DNA of 64,000 nucleotides from positions 48,150,556 through 48,214,555 of the forward strand of contig OX439001.1 of assembly GCA_949316495.1 (NCBI GenBank), written 5' to 3'. Below are positions 35,762 through 46,756 of this stretch, one piece after another. The translations under genes were made by a program, and so were the position numbers. Positions within the stretch are counted from its first letter, which is position 1. The number at the start of each line of letters is the position of its first letter. Under the pieces are notes generated by a model. That model saw only the letters and a program-made list of their open reading frames with translations, searched no databases and was not told the origin of the DNA. The DNA comes from Amphiduros pacificus (Eukaryota > Annelida > Polychaeta > Phyllodocida > Hesionidae).

Positions 35762-37356
35762 GTAGGATGAACCCATGCCGGAGTCAAAATGTAACACAAG
35801 TCTTTATCAGTGCTTCACTCTATCTGTTAACCAAATTTATTAAGATCAGGCATGTTAAAATCACCAAATCAGATTGTGCAGATTTTATTTGGTCATTCTT
35901 GGCAATTTCAAGACTGCATTACTGGAACTGAAAATCTCCACAACATGGATATCTGCTTGACCATGTTTATCAAATAGATGTAAAATGTGCCAGATCTTGA
36001 CTACTAAACTGGAGATACGTCAGTAATCAATTTAATTATAGGGCAGGAATGGTATTGTGAGAACAAGTGTTGTCATTGAAAAACAATGTTATATGATTAA
36101 GAAAAAAGTCTGATCAGTTGGGCTAAGTCATATACTAGTAACTGGGCAGTTTGATCGGCTGATCCCTTATTGGCCTACCTGATCCCTGACCCCTGATTGC
36201 ATGTGTTGTATAGTACAGTGGTGCTGGCATGACCAGCTGAGGTCAATTAGGCAACAAAGCCAGTAATCTCTTGTGCACAGAATTATGTAATTTGACATTA
36301 TGTCCACTCCAGCTTGATACTCAAACACAAGGGCCAAGCCAGAGGAGGGATGATTAATGCAAAGATCAACCATTTTAATGTTGTTGAAGGGGAGAGGGGG
36401 TGGCCATGGTGGGTTTAAAAAAAATAATATAAGTAGTAATGATTAGAGTTGATTAGAAAAGGATCATTAATAAATTAGAGCATCAGCCACACAGAAAAGA
36501 TATTCTTGGTAAAGGATATTAAAATAATTTTGTGGGCCTATTTTTACCCTTTTATCCTAATAACTCTTGGTTCTGACAAGCTAATTTTGAAAGCTCTAGT
36601 GCTAAGGATATCAAAATTGATAATGTGAAGTTCAGAGAGTTTAATTCGATGCACACAATGGTCACGCAGAAACAATTTGAGTGAATACTACAGTTTCCGA
36701 CATAGTCTTGGTTCAAGTGGATGACTTATTGCTGTTCTTGACATTTTTTTGCAGTGCAAATCAAACTTGTCCTACTTTTTGTATCGTTGGATGTACTGAG
36801 AAAACATACGTCATAAACATGTTAAGAGTCAGTGTTACCTCATGAGTTCCTCCCATATTTCTATAAACAAACAGTAATGTGGATCCCTGATTCCAGAGAT
36901 CCAGAAGAGCCCGGAAGATTGCATAATCTAATCCACTATAATCAGATCTATCACCACTAAACAGGCATATTGAGTGTTATGCTGGCCCAGATATTACATC
37001 CTGGGAGCTTCTGTTGTCACTATATCTTAGCTGCAAATATTTGAACTTTGATCAGTATATTAATTTAATTTTGATCACAGAATTAGAAACAGAATGACCC
37101 CCTACACATAAATTAAAATGATTCTGATTAACCATGCTTTTAATGTAATGATTTTATATAATATTCTTAATGTTTCCCTTTCATGGTGCAGGGTTAAGAA
37201 TTATTCTGTGCTTGCACCTCAAATGTTCTGTGAATTGTATTTATGCTATTTCTCGAAGTTAAAAATGGAGAGTAAGACCTGTTTACTCCTGAGCAATATA
37301 TATATATATATATATATATATCCGATTGTCTATGTGAGTTTTCATTTCTGTCAATG

Positions 37357-37370
37357 CTGCTATCTGGTGG
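37357..37370 (-). promoter_or_regulatory. CTCF-like motif, 13/14 match
   Basis: On the minus strand CCACCAGATAGCAG; one mismatch in the GGC triplet. It lies just before a dispersed repeat. Confidence 0.35.
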
Positions 37371-37410
37371 ATTTTCAGAGCTCAGACATTTTTGCCAATA
37401 ACTTGATAAC

Positions 37411-37505
37411 GTGGAAGCTACAAAGCTGAAATTTTCAAACTTTAATCATAAATGTTAAGTAAGTAGGCCAAGAAACCAACCTTTAGCATATTTATTACGT
37501 ATAAA
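37411..37505 (+). repeat. Dispersed repeat, copy 2
   Basis: Related to 28078-28190 through AGCTACAAAGCTGA, TTTCAAA and GAAACCAACCTTTAGCAT in the same order. In this copy CTCF-like motifs lie on both sides (37357 and 37563), which the other copy lacks. Confidence 0.5.
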
Positions 37506-37562
37506 ATTAGGGTGCAGATTTGGAAATGTGCTTTCAGTCAGCATTTATACTGATACCGAGTG

Positions 37563-37576
37563 CTGTCCTCTGGTGG
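37563..37576 (-). promoter_or_regulatory. CTCF-like motif, 13/14 match
   Basis: On the minus strand CCACCAGAGGACAG; one mismatch in the GGC triplet. Same orientation as the site at 37357, about 206 bases away. Confidence 0.35.
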
Positions 37577-37838
37577 ACATTACAAAAGCCTGGTAGCAAA
37601 AATAAGAACCAAACAAAAGGTGCAACAAAGGATTATTATCATTCCAGGTTCATATAATATATTCTTGATAGATTGATTGTCACCATCTTTTCCACAGGCA
37701 AATATATCTTTGAAAAAGACAAAATGTTTCAAACTTGAACATTCCTGTCAGGTGTTTATTTAAAAAAAAAGGTGCATTGTCAAGGAATTCTTGACAGCCA
37801 TATAAAGAATGCCTAACAAATACCATCAAACTTAGATG

Positions 37839-37847
37839 ATACGTCAA
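37839..37847. repeat. Target-site duplication, left copy
   Basis: ATACGTCAA directly precedes the left terminus of the palindromic transposon and is repeated exactly at 40661-40669. Confidence 0.85.
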
Positions 37848-40660
37848 TAGGGTGTTTCATTTTTCGGACTTTTTTTCCGATCAAGCTGCTCATTAAAAGA
37901 AATGATCTCTGATATGTAGTAAACCCACAGAAAAAATTTAAGACCAATCGATCAACTTTTAGACCCCCCCCTACCACCTTGTATGTTTGACCTCGGAAAT
38001 CAGTGCTCGGTGGCCATTTTCTGGTTAAAATTCAAGTCTCATTGCCTCATAATTTCATTTTATTCAACTCAGGTAGTGTCTGTGCCACACAAATGTAGTT
38101 TTAAAGGTTACTTAATATTTCAAGATCATTTCCATTTAATTTGGGTCAAAATCATTCAAATTCAAGACATTAATTCTGAAAAATATACATTTTCAAATTA
38201 ATTTCACACTCATATTGGATGAATTTTTCACATTATTTCCACATTAACTTCAAATTGAGAATTATATTGTAGTATAAAAGTTCACAGATTTGTCTCTATT
38301 TATTTTTAGCTCTGCAGAGACTCACAGAGCTTTAGGAGTGGGGAAAATGTCTGTCTGTCTGTCCGTCCGTCTGTCAAAATTTCTTTGAAAGTCTTCTTCT
38401 CCAAAACTACCAGTAATATATGTTTCAAATTTTATACAGAGGTAGACATTGAGGCAAAGATTCAGATTCCTTCAAATCTTAGTGATGTCACCATTGACCT
38501 TAGTGCAGTGACCTCGAGGTTAGAAATTTGGTACTATTTCAGCAACCACGTAAAAGTGAATAAACATATGTCGATCTCCCTTCTTTGCAGAGTTAGCTTA
38601 ATCATGGATGTCCTTCACTCTCATTTCTGCTGCATCTTTGACAAATGCCACTACTTTTACAATAGCTTACATTTGTCTGTATTCCTCATCATCTTGCCAG
38701 TGCTCTGGTGGTAAATGGAGCTATCTTCCATCCATTCCTAGGTGTTCAAACAGGAGCCATGACTGTGACCCAATTGGGGAGTAGTGAGACATTTCCTTGG
38801 GAAGACTGGTTTTTCTGGAATGAAAAGAGCAGGACTAGGCATAGCTTGAAGTTGTGTGGCAATAACAGTCTTTATCCCATCATTCAATGATCTGTCAAAC
38901 AAGACAAATACCACCAAAGATACCAAAAATGACAGATACCACAAATGAATTAGCATAGAGTTCTTGACCACGACAGCTATGGATGATGCATCAACTGCCT
39001 AAAATATATGACATAACATGGTGTAAGAGAAATTGGGAGAAACATTTATATCTAATGTTAAAATGGATATGCAAAAGATAAATTTCAAACTGTGAATTAA
39101 TAACCTCAGAATTATATCACATCTCATAGTCACACATATCCACCCACAGCTGGAGATCTAAATTTGGAGCTGGAGCAACCGAGTGTATCTGAAGAAACTA
39201 AGGCCCATGAAACAGGGCAATGTGCTGGTCTAAACTATTATTGCCAACCAGTATTTCAGGTGTGATGAGATCTTGTCATGTTTCATCAGCCAGTTTTGTC
39301 ATATTCATGATATACAATGCTGAGGCAAGAAATCAGGCATGATGAAGAGAATGTGGAGCTCACATGGCAAATTTGTCTATGCCTTGATCTTATTCAACAA
39401 AAGGTCTCATTACACAGGTCTGCAATACTGGCTGACTTTGATAGGATGGGCCAGTACATTTCCCTGTTCCATGGACCTTGGTTTCTTTTGGCATGCTTGG
39501 CTGCTCCAGGTCCACATTTTAATCTGTGGCTGTGAGATATGTGTGACTGTCAGATGTGATATGATTCTGAGGCTATTAATTCACAGTTTGAAATTTATCC
39601 ATTTTAACATTATCCATTTTAACATTAAGCATAAATTGTTCTCCCAAATTCCCTTACACCATGTTATGTCATATATTTAGGCAGTTGATGCATCATCCAT
39701 AGCTATCGTGGTCAAGAACTCTATGCTAAGTCATTTGTGGTATCTGACTGAGTAGTATTTGTCTTGTTTGACAGATCATTGAATGATGGGATGAAGACTG
39801 CAATTATCACACAACGTCTAGCTATGCCTAGCCCTCTCTATTCATTCCAGAAAACCATTCTTCCCAAAGAAACATGCTTGAACAGGGAAATGTCTCACTA
39901 CTCCCAGATTGGGTCAAAGTCATGGCTCCTGTTTGAACTCCTAGGAATGGATGGAAGATGGCTCCATTTACCGCCAGAGCACTGGCAAGATGATGAGGAA
40001 TACAAACAAATGGCAGCTATTGTTAAAGTAGTGGCATTTGTCAAAGATGTAGCAGAAATGGGAATGAAGGACAAATTTGAAACATATATTACTGGTAGTT
40101 TTGGAGAAGAAGACTTTCAAAGAAATTTTGACAGACGGACGGACAGACAGACAGACATTTTCCCCACTCCTAAAGCTCTGTGAGTCTCAGCAGAGCTAAA
40201 AATGAAATGGAGACAAATCTGTGAACTTTCATACTATAATATAATTCTCAATTTGAAGTTAATGTGGAAATAATGTGAAAAATTCATCCAATATGAGTGT
40301 GAAATTAATTTGAAAATGTATATTTTTCAGAATTAATGTCTTGAATTTGAATGATTTTGACCTAAATTAAATGGAAATGATCTTGAAATATTAAGTAACC
40401 TTTAAAACTACATTTGTGTGACACAGACACTACCTGAGTTGAATAAAATGAAATTATGAGGCAATGAGACTTGAATTTTAACCAGAAAATGGCCACTGAG
40501 CACTGATTTCTGAGGTCAAACATACAAGGTGGTAGGGGGGGGGGTCTAAAAGTTGATCGATTGGTCTTAAATTTTTTCTGTGGGTTTACTACATATCAGA
40601 GATCATTTCTTTTAATGAGCAGCTTGATCGGAAAAAAAGTCCGAAAAATGAAACACCCTA
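37848..40660. mobile_element. Palindromic DNA transposon with long inverted repeats and 9-bp target duplications (Mutator-like)
   Basis: The termini are TAGGGTGTTTCATTTTTCGG and its inverse, flanked by perfect 9-bp duplications ATACGTCAA. Nine-base duplications with long inverted repeats are typical of the Mutator superfamily (including Rehavkus-type elements); assignment is by structure only. The outer arms (37848-38432 and 40073-40660) are nearly identical, with roughly ten differences in about 585 bases. The inner arms (38611-39274 and 39401-40072) are also inverted copies but clearly more diverged, with small gaps. The left arm has 178 bases (38433-38610) absent from the right. A 126-base spacer (39275-39400) forms the centre. 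Both outer arms contain a GTCTGTCTGTCCGTCC-type simple repeat. No transposase is recognised, so the copy is probably non-autonomous. The intact duplication and similar outer arms suggest a fairly young insertion. Confidence 0.85.
39764..40183 (+). pseudogene. Gene-like segment carried in the right arm of the palindromic transposon
   Basis: An open frame of about 139 codons crosses the inner right arm and runs into the outer arm, ending in Arg-Thr-Asp repeats from the simple repeat there. The middle (WLLFELLGMDGRWLHLPPEHW, then EYKQMAAIVKVVAFVKDVAEMG) has the composition and heptad-like spacing of a real protein. From memory it recalls the C-terminal part of uncharacterised invertebrate proteins with an F-x-x-L...W...V-V-x-D-x-A-E-R pattern; I cannot name the family. 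A diverged inverted copy lies in the left arm on the minus strand (about 38611-38980) and does not keep the same frame. It is probably a captured gene fragment or a remnant of the element's own gene, not a working protein. Confidence 0.45.
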
Positions 40661-40669
40661 ATACGTCAA
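40661..40669. repeat. Target-site duplication, right copy
   Basis: Exact copy of ATACGTCAA found at 37839-37847. Confidence 0.85.
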
Positions 40670-41157
40670 TTCAATAATTATATTGTTTATATATTTATTT
40701 CATGGAAATATTCATGGTCTCTGGACAAATAAAAAAACATATAAATCAGTTTCGATAAATAGTTTTAAACTGTATAAAAACATATTACAGAACTGCTTTC
40801 TTCAAGTGTTGAAATGCTTGATATTGTTGCTCAGCACAGTGAATTGTGATATCTCATGACTATTCTATTTAGAAAAGTGTTTATCATTGAGATGAACTTT
40901 GTTTGCATAGTTCTACTATATATTTATTACACAGAAATAATTTTTTTTTGTGAATATGAAAAATGATCCAAAGACTGACATGATAATTTGTCAGAACCCA
41001 TAGAAGAGAGAACGTTCTGAAAAATATAAATTTTCAGGATTTTTTTATTCAGGATTTTTTTATTCCAGTTTTCAGTGAATATGAATACAATACAGTTCAT
41101 AAAATAATCGCTTGACTTGCAATTATTATTGTAAAGTTAGTGATATGATTTTGCAGA
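40670..41157. other. Non-coding sequence, possible intron
   Basis: AT-rich, with a small tandem of TTTCAGGATTTTTTTATT type near 41035-41070. The end is pyrimidine-rich enough to act as an acceptor region (TTTTGCAG at 41149-41156). Confidence 0.4.
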
Positions 41158-41308
41158 ATGGCTAATAAAATGCCCTTTGTGTTACAGAATGGAGTCCAAC
41201 CATTGGAGAATTATGAAGATGGGCAAGCGAGTGGTGAAGAGAGAAGTCATCAGGAGAAGGGAGAGTCGCCCTCTAGTGATTCAAATAGGAAAAATCACAC
41301 AGTACCAG
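41158..41308 (+). CDS. Possible small coding exon (acidic, Ser/Glu-rich), unidentified
   Basis: An open frame from ATG 41158 runs to a donor-like CCAG|GTCAGA at 41308/41309, 50 codons plus one base (phase 1). A second reading is an internal exon from 41188, after the acceptor-like TTTGTGTTACAG, in phase 0; that joins in frame with the exon ending at 35761. The residues (ENYEDGQASGEERSHQEKGE...) are polar and probably disordered, with no domain. The GC content and complexity stand out from the flanks. It contains a 12/14 CTCF-like match at 41266-41279. It could be a downstream exon of the recombinase-domain gene, an alternative first exon of the gene at 46678, or chance. Confidence 0.3.
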
Positions 41309-42649
41309 GTCAGATAATATTTACTGTAAAAATTTTTATTGCACTATATAACATTATTGTGCAATTTATAATTGTTGATATTCTCATGTGCAATATAAAT
41401 TATATAGAAGTTTTCAGTGAAAACTATTGTCATTTTTATTTACATTAAATTGCTATATGAAGTGGCTCAAATATCAATGATTTTTTCAAACAATAATTGG
41501 AATTTTAGAATAAACAGATTAGCCGAATAAATGAATGTCAAGGAAAATGATTTATTTTGTTTTGTTTGCAACAAATATACTGTTACAGATATACATCTTT
41601 GCACCATATACAGATATACATCTTTGCACCAGTATTTTTTTTAATCAAATTGTCATTAGTTAAGTAATATTGAAAATTATCATGATTGTTGTAAAGGGTA
41701 TATCATACAAGGAATAAAGGAAAATGTCAAAGTTTGGTTTATATTAACGCAAATAAGGTTCAACAAACAAGATTTCAGATTTTATTCACCAGGTGGCACT
41801 GATGGTTGCAACAATTTGCCCGAGTCCATGACTGCAGCATGTGAAATTTACACATGAAAACTTATTGGTTTGATATTTGATATCTGATATTTGATAAATG
41901 TTATACTTGATATTATTCTATTGGCTATACATGGTTATCAAATGATATTTTTTGCATATGTTTTTACACATTTTGGCTGAAATGAAAACTAATATATTGA
42001 AAAGGATTTTTTTCGAGCCAAAAAAGGCATCAGTGTGAGATAAATAATTTAAAAAAGTAAAATATGGGACAGAATTAGCAGGCATTTGGGACTAGGAATG
42101 AAGCATGGTGATAGATTATAGAGTCTCTGAAGAGTTGGCAAGTGCCAGTCTGGTTTCTATCAAGTATTGATGAAGCATATCCGACCTAGGAAAGAAAAAA
42201 ATCACCAAGGCTCGCAAGATATAGATCAATTGATTTATGCTGCTCTCTGCAGAATGCAAAATGCTCCACAGAGAAACTTTACCTCATTAATAGCCCACAT
42301 CAAGTGATTGACTGACCCAAAACGATGTTGACAGGATTTGGAATAAACATAGGAGTTAATTATTGTTTGTCATACAAATATGTCATATTTTAAATACAAA
42401 AATACACAGGAGCATATTTAGATTTTTTTCTCACATTCACATAGAGAATATGCATTTTTTTTGCTGCACATCAATCAAAATATCTAAAACAAGCCACAGA
42501 ATGACTAACATGACCAATTGGCATGACCTTTTTCGCGTCACATTTATGCCTGATCCTATAAAAAATTATCTCCAGTTGCTGTGGGTTGAAGCATCACTGT
42601 TCTGAGGACAATGAGAAAGGAATGAGGTTGCATGTTCATGTTTAGAACG
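41309..42649. other. Non-coding, AT-rich sequence
   Basis: No exon supported. A 22-base unit around ACAGATATACATCTTTGCACC is duplicated at about 41586-41632. A CTCF-like motif lies at 41786. Confidence 0.5.
41786..41799 (+). promoter_or_regulatory. CTCF-like motif, 13/14 match
   Basis: TCACCAGGTGGCAC; only the first base departs from CCASYAGRKGGCRS. Confidence 0.4.
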
Positions 42650-43340
42650 CTCATTGAGCTTTAGTGGAGAATTTGCATGCACAGTACTACGCAGATAGAG
42701 TCGGATGGGCGCTGGTGTCACCGCAGCTTCAATGCATCACCTTGTCATGCTCAATTCGCCTCTCATGCCTTAATGCATTAAATCTGATTGGCCGCGTTTG
42801 TTTAAGTGCTCCATGTGCCAGTGAAGGAGGCTCTATTTCATTAGAAGCTGCATGGAGAAAAACATGGCAGTACGCCTTATTCCCACCAGGGAGTAGCCTG
42901 CAGCATCGCGTGTTAAACGCAGGCTGTTTTCGACTTTGATGTGCCACCCTTTGACCTGCGACCTATGCCCTCATTGGCTTATGGGCATCAGCGCAGTTGA
43001 TTCATTGAAATCCTTCAATGGCCGCGTATGATTCCTGGAGAAGCCTCGAGGGTGGGGCGACTGCAGCAGGACCCGCTGTGGCAGCGTGGTAGTGTGATGC
43101 ATTGTGGGGATACTGTTGAGATGGACGGGTCTCTGCGCGTGACCTGCACCACTGATCGCCACTCTACTGTGCTACACCGACCAATTCTCAGGTGGCTCGT
43201 ATCGATATTGGCACAAGTATTGTTATGTCAGTCAAGCCTGCATGAGCCCATCGATCCTGCGACCTCAAGTTGGTGGCTGCCCAGCATAGCCAACCCTGCG
43301 GCGCAGGCACATATCCCTCACTTGATGTCAGAACAGAGAT
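42650..43340. promoter_or_regulatory. GC-richer island, candidate conserved non-coding element
   Basis: About 700 bases of complex, CpG-containing sequence bordered sharply by AT-rich DNA. Frames on both strands are open for 70-150 codons but show no domain and no consistent splice sites. The composition is typical of ancient enhancers near developmental genes, which fits its position 3-4 kb upstream of the putative first exon at 46678. Confidence 0.35.
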
Positions 43341-44559
43341 TTCAACGAAGAAAAAAAATTAATAACACCATTTTTCACAATAGACCTTTAGGAATATTGC
43401 ATTGTAGACTAACAATAACCCAAGGTCATGGGGATGCCACAAATAGGGCACAGATAATAAAGGCTGCTTACTTCATAAAAAAGATGCCAAAAAGCCTGTA
43501 GTTTGGGATACAAAATGAGTGAATAGTTTTGTTTTGTGTTCATTATAATGTGTTGTTTCCATGCCTGCCAGCTCTACCTGGTTTTGCACGACCACCCAAG
43601 GCCTGTTTAGTAATTAATTCATGCGTGATGCCTGCGTTGTGCCTATTGTGCAGCTAAACAGATAATGGGTTGTGGAAGCAACACTGCAGCAGACTTTGGT
43701 GCCAAAGTCACTTACATATTTAATGGTTGTCATGTTCACAGTAGTGGGGTGCTATTGTAACATAACAACTTTACCATATTATAGTCTAACTTGCTAACTC
43801 AGATAGATCAGACAAACCAGAAGTGCCATTACATGGGGCTAAATATACACAAAAAAGTATCAGATCATCGCCATAGAGATCAATACCTGATCACAAACAC
43901 ATCAGAGTATTCAGATTAACATTGTTATCTGTTATTTGCCATCAGACTGGGAATCCGTAATAGGAATGATTTCAGAATAGTACGTCTGATAATATTTATA
44001 GGTTGTCTATATTAAATCATTTTAAATTGTTCACAATATTTAGGTTAGCACATAGGGGTCAGGTCAGGTCATTTCAGTTGAACGATGTTGACCTTGATTA
44101 TGACCTTGTTGCATATATTCCATTGTGTCCTGCTTTTGTGAACAGACAATTGATTTTTCAAGTGAAACAAGGAAATTATTTAATTTAGTTAGTATCCTGG
44201 AGTCCTGATAATGTGAAATGCAATCACAATCAACAGGATTTGAATTAGATTATCGGCAGGATAAGTAATGCTATCATGAGACCTGGAACGTATCAAATTG
44301 CTTGGTGGGATAACGAGGTGACGGTTATTGGAACATCCCTAAATTAATCAAAAGTAGGATTTCTCCATCTACCACTTGAATTACAAAGCTCAGTCCTATG
44401 TAATTATAAATAAAACAAACAATTTAGGATTTGATAATTAAAAGATAGGCCAATATGGGTGTAACATTATAGAGACAGACATGGTCGGCTGTTGCAGTTT
44501 GCTGTGGGTTTCTTGTCACTGACAATAACTGATGCTGTACAAGTGCCAGTGTAATTCAA
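43341..44559. other. Non-coding, AT-rich sequence
   Basis: No exon seen. A run of three overlapping GGTCA units lies at 44055-44071. Confidence 0.5.
44055..44071 (+). promoter_or_regulatory. Triple GGTCA repeat, nuclear-receptor half-sites
   Basis: GGGTCAGGTCAGGTCA gives three overlapping 5-base-spaced copies of the nuclear-receptor half-site core. Function is not inferable from this alone. Confidence 0.25.
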
Positions 44560-46079
44560 GGGGTGACAGGTGGTATGACCTCTGACCTTTGGCAGGATGA
44601 TAGCCTCTCTGTCATGGTTAGTGCTTGGTGATGGAGGCAGGGCGTATTCTGCCGATCCTCAGGTGTGCTCCACGTCTATTGTCTCACCGATCCATCATTC
44701 CGGGGACCACTTTTGCCATCCGCCACCATCGCCTTCCATTTGACTTGACGCATTAATCAAGCCTCAGACAATACGTCTTTGACATTCCTCATCAGCAGCC
44801 TCGTGTGGCCTAGTTCTCGCTGGGCCATGTTTTTCCCTCGTTATCCACTGTCAGCGCCACCTGGGAGAGAGACAAGTGTGCAAGGGCTTTTAGAGCTCTC
44901 AGCTTTCTGTGGCTGTCCTGCTCAATATGCAGAGAGGAGCTTCAAATAGCAAGTACATGGGCCTTGAGAAGATCTGAAAGGGCCAGTCACAAACGAAACG
45001 AGATCGGCTGATTGGGCAGAGAGATGCTCAGATGCTCCTAGAAATGGATATCGACCTCTGCCCCGTAATCCCTTTATTGGCCACCCTCGTCAAAATAAAT
45101 TGATCGGTAAACGATGGAAGTGGTTGCCGAGGTCCTGCTGCCTCCCAGAATTCCTCAGAGCAGGGAATTGTGGGTCATAACTAATCCACGATCCTTGTCC
45201 ATGGCGGCAGACTATTATGTCAACGTACTGACCGACAAAATCACATCAGCTCCATAGAGCCCATCCCCTCTCAGACAATAGCACCGGTTTATAGATTTTT
45301 TTTCTCTCTCTCTGTACACAGTTAGTGTTTAATTTATCAAACCAGGGCCAAATCAGATCAATATATGGCTTGTCTGCTGGCATTATTCAGAGGCCATTAT
45401 ATGTGGTATGGATGTTACATCATTAATGGTACTGCCAGCGCTGTGCGCTGACCTTATGATCTGGCCGTCATCAGTCACGCTCAGTCACCCACATTGATCA
45501 GGAGATCCCAAAACAAATCGTATCAGCCATATAATCATAATGCACTACTCATAAGCCATTCATGGAACTGTGCCATATCCCCGCCTTTATGATATCCCTG
45601 TTAATGTTCCATCCTTTGATTCTTTACAAAATAGATTAAATATTTGACTAAAGGTGAAAGAAGTGTAACATCCTGGGGTGCACTGAGAGATTTACAACCA
45701 TATGAAGTTGGATGTCAAAATATGGCACAGTATATATGTGATAGTATATGTAAATATAAATAAATACATAGGCATGGTGTTAAACAAGGATCAATGAGAC
45801 AAACAGGGAGTGATCAATGCCTCTCACTGGTGTAATGTGTGATTGGGCCGTGCTGCCAATCTCCCCTCATTATCTCCTGGGAGAACAACATCTGCACGCT
45901 CATTTATGCCATTGTAAAAGACTGGGCAGCTCCCATTGATCTAAAAAGGGGGTGACGGGTGGTGCGATATACCACAACCACCTTGACTCCCCTTTCATTG
46001 AGTTGTAATTAAGATATCCCGTTTTGCGGCAGATCCATAAGCCACTTTATCATATCTGATATCAGATTGTATTGATTGT
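44560..46079. promoter_or_regulatory. GC-richer conserved-looking block upstream of the putative promoter
   Basis: Several hundred bases of complex sequence with moderate CpG, interrupted by an AT-rich patch at about 45600-45780. It carries a CTCF-like site at 44854-44867 (minus, 12/14) and homeodomain-like cores such as TTAATCAAG near 44753. There is no protein frame worth reporting. Probably a set of cis-regulatory elements. Confidence 0.35.
44854..44867 (-). promoter_or_regulatory. CTCF-like motif, 12/14 match
   Basis: On the minus strand CTCCCAGGTGGCGC; the ten-base core YAGRKGGCRS is exact. Confidence 0.35.
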
Positions 46080-46677
46080 GTGAGTGGCACTCACCCGGTG
46101 GTGCTCTACACACATGCTGCAGGCTGCGAGTGGGTCACAATAGAGGCAGCCCCTAACACGTTGTTTGTACACGGTGGGCTGGATCGTAGCTGAGGACTCG
46201 TTCATCGCTGCCTGCCACAGCCACCGAGCTCCACGTACCAGATCGGTGTATGGGTAGCTGGAGATACTCCATCACCTTACGTAGCGGTGGAGATGTCAGT
46301 CATGCTCGCACGGCCTCCACAGGCGTAAATAACACGCAGCGAAAAAAGTGCAAGTGGGAATTTGTGAGAGGTGCCAGATAAATAGGATCGCAGCCACCTT
46401 GAGCTGGAATAGCAGTGGTGTACGCATCATCATTATTATCATCATCATCATTGGAGTGTGGATATTATAGTTGGGACAGGGCAAGTGAGCTTCACGCTCT
46501 GTCTACTACTGTGTTATTGTAGTATAGTGATCTGTCAGGCTGCGGTGGTCTGGCAGATGATGTGGTGATCAGGATCAAGGGACAGAGGAGTGGCATTGCG
46601 GCGGCAGCGTGTGGATTGTTACCAAGTCCTCCTCTGACCTCGTCCTGCCGTAACTCACTGCCACCCCCATCATCATC
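46080..46677 (+). promoter_or_regulatory. Putative promoter and 5' leader
   Basis: A CpG-containing, GC-richer block leads directly to the ATG at 46678. No TATA box is placed convincingly, so a CpG-type promoter is likely. The last 120 bases (CGGCGGCAGC-rich, then pyrimidine-rich, then CATCATCATC) look like a 5' untranslated leader. A CAT/ATT trinucleotide run lies at about 46426-46452. The transcription start cannot be fixed. Confidence 0.35.
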
Positions 46678-46756
46678 ATGTACCCGGGTTCTAGCCCAGG
46701 GGGCAGTGGGTTCATGTTCACCCCGTATTCCATGCCAGCCTTCTACCCATACCAAG
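46678..46756 (+). CDS. Putative first coding exon of an unidentified gene continuing past the window
   Basis: ATG 46678 opens 26 codons plus one base, ending at a strong donor AAG|GTAAAC (46756/46757). The peptide starts MYPGSSPGGSGF and continues with aromatic and Pro residues (FMFTPYSMPAFYPY). Short Tyr/Pro-rich first exons like this occur in several RNA-binding and transcriptional regulators (RBMS proteins begin with a comparable Tyr/Pro-rich stretch), but the match is too weak to name a gene. Support comes from the ATG at the end of a GC-rich leader, the donor, and the long downstream region with enhancer-like islands expected of a developmental gene's first intron. No second exon was found in the following 17 kb. 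Confidence 0.4.

Larger units (their letters stand above)
35762..37847 (+). other. Probable intron or 3' flank of the recombinase-domain gene
   Basis: AT-rich sequence beginning with the donor-like GTAGGA. I could not find an acceptor followed by the expected C-terminal recombinase sequence (ATxxxRxY-like, TGHxS). It contains a short TA run (about 37297-37321) and the dispersed repeat at 37411-37505 flanked by two CTCF-like motifs. Confidence 0.4.

Noticed and set aside
43028-43501. 157-codon plus-strand frame
   Set aside because: Runs from a GC-richer island into AT-rich sequence with no change in character expected of a gene, no domain and no splice support.
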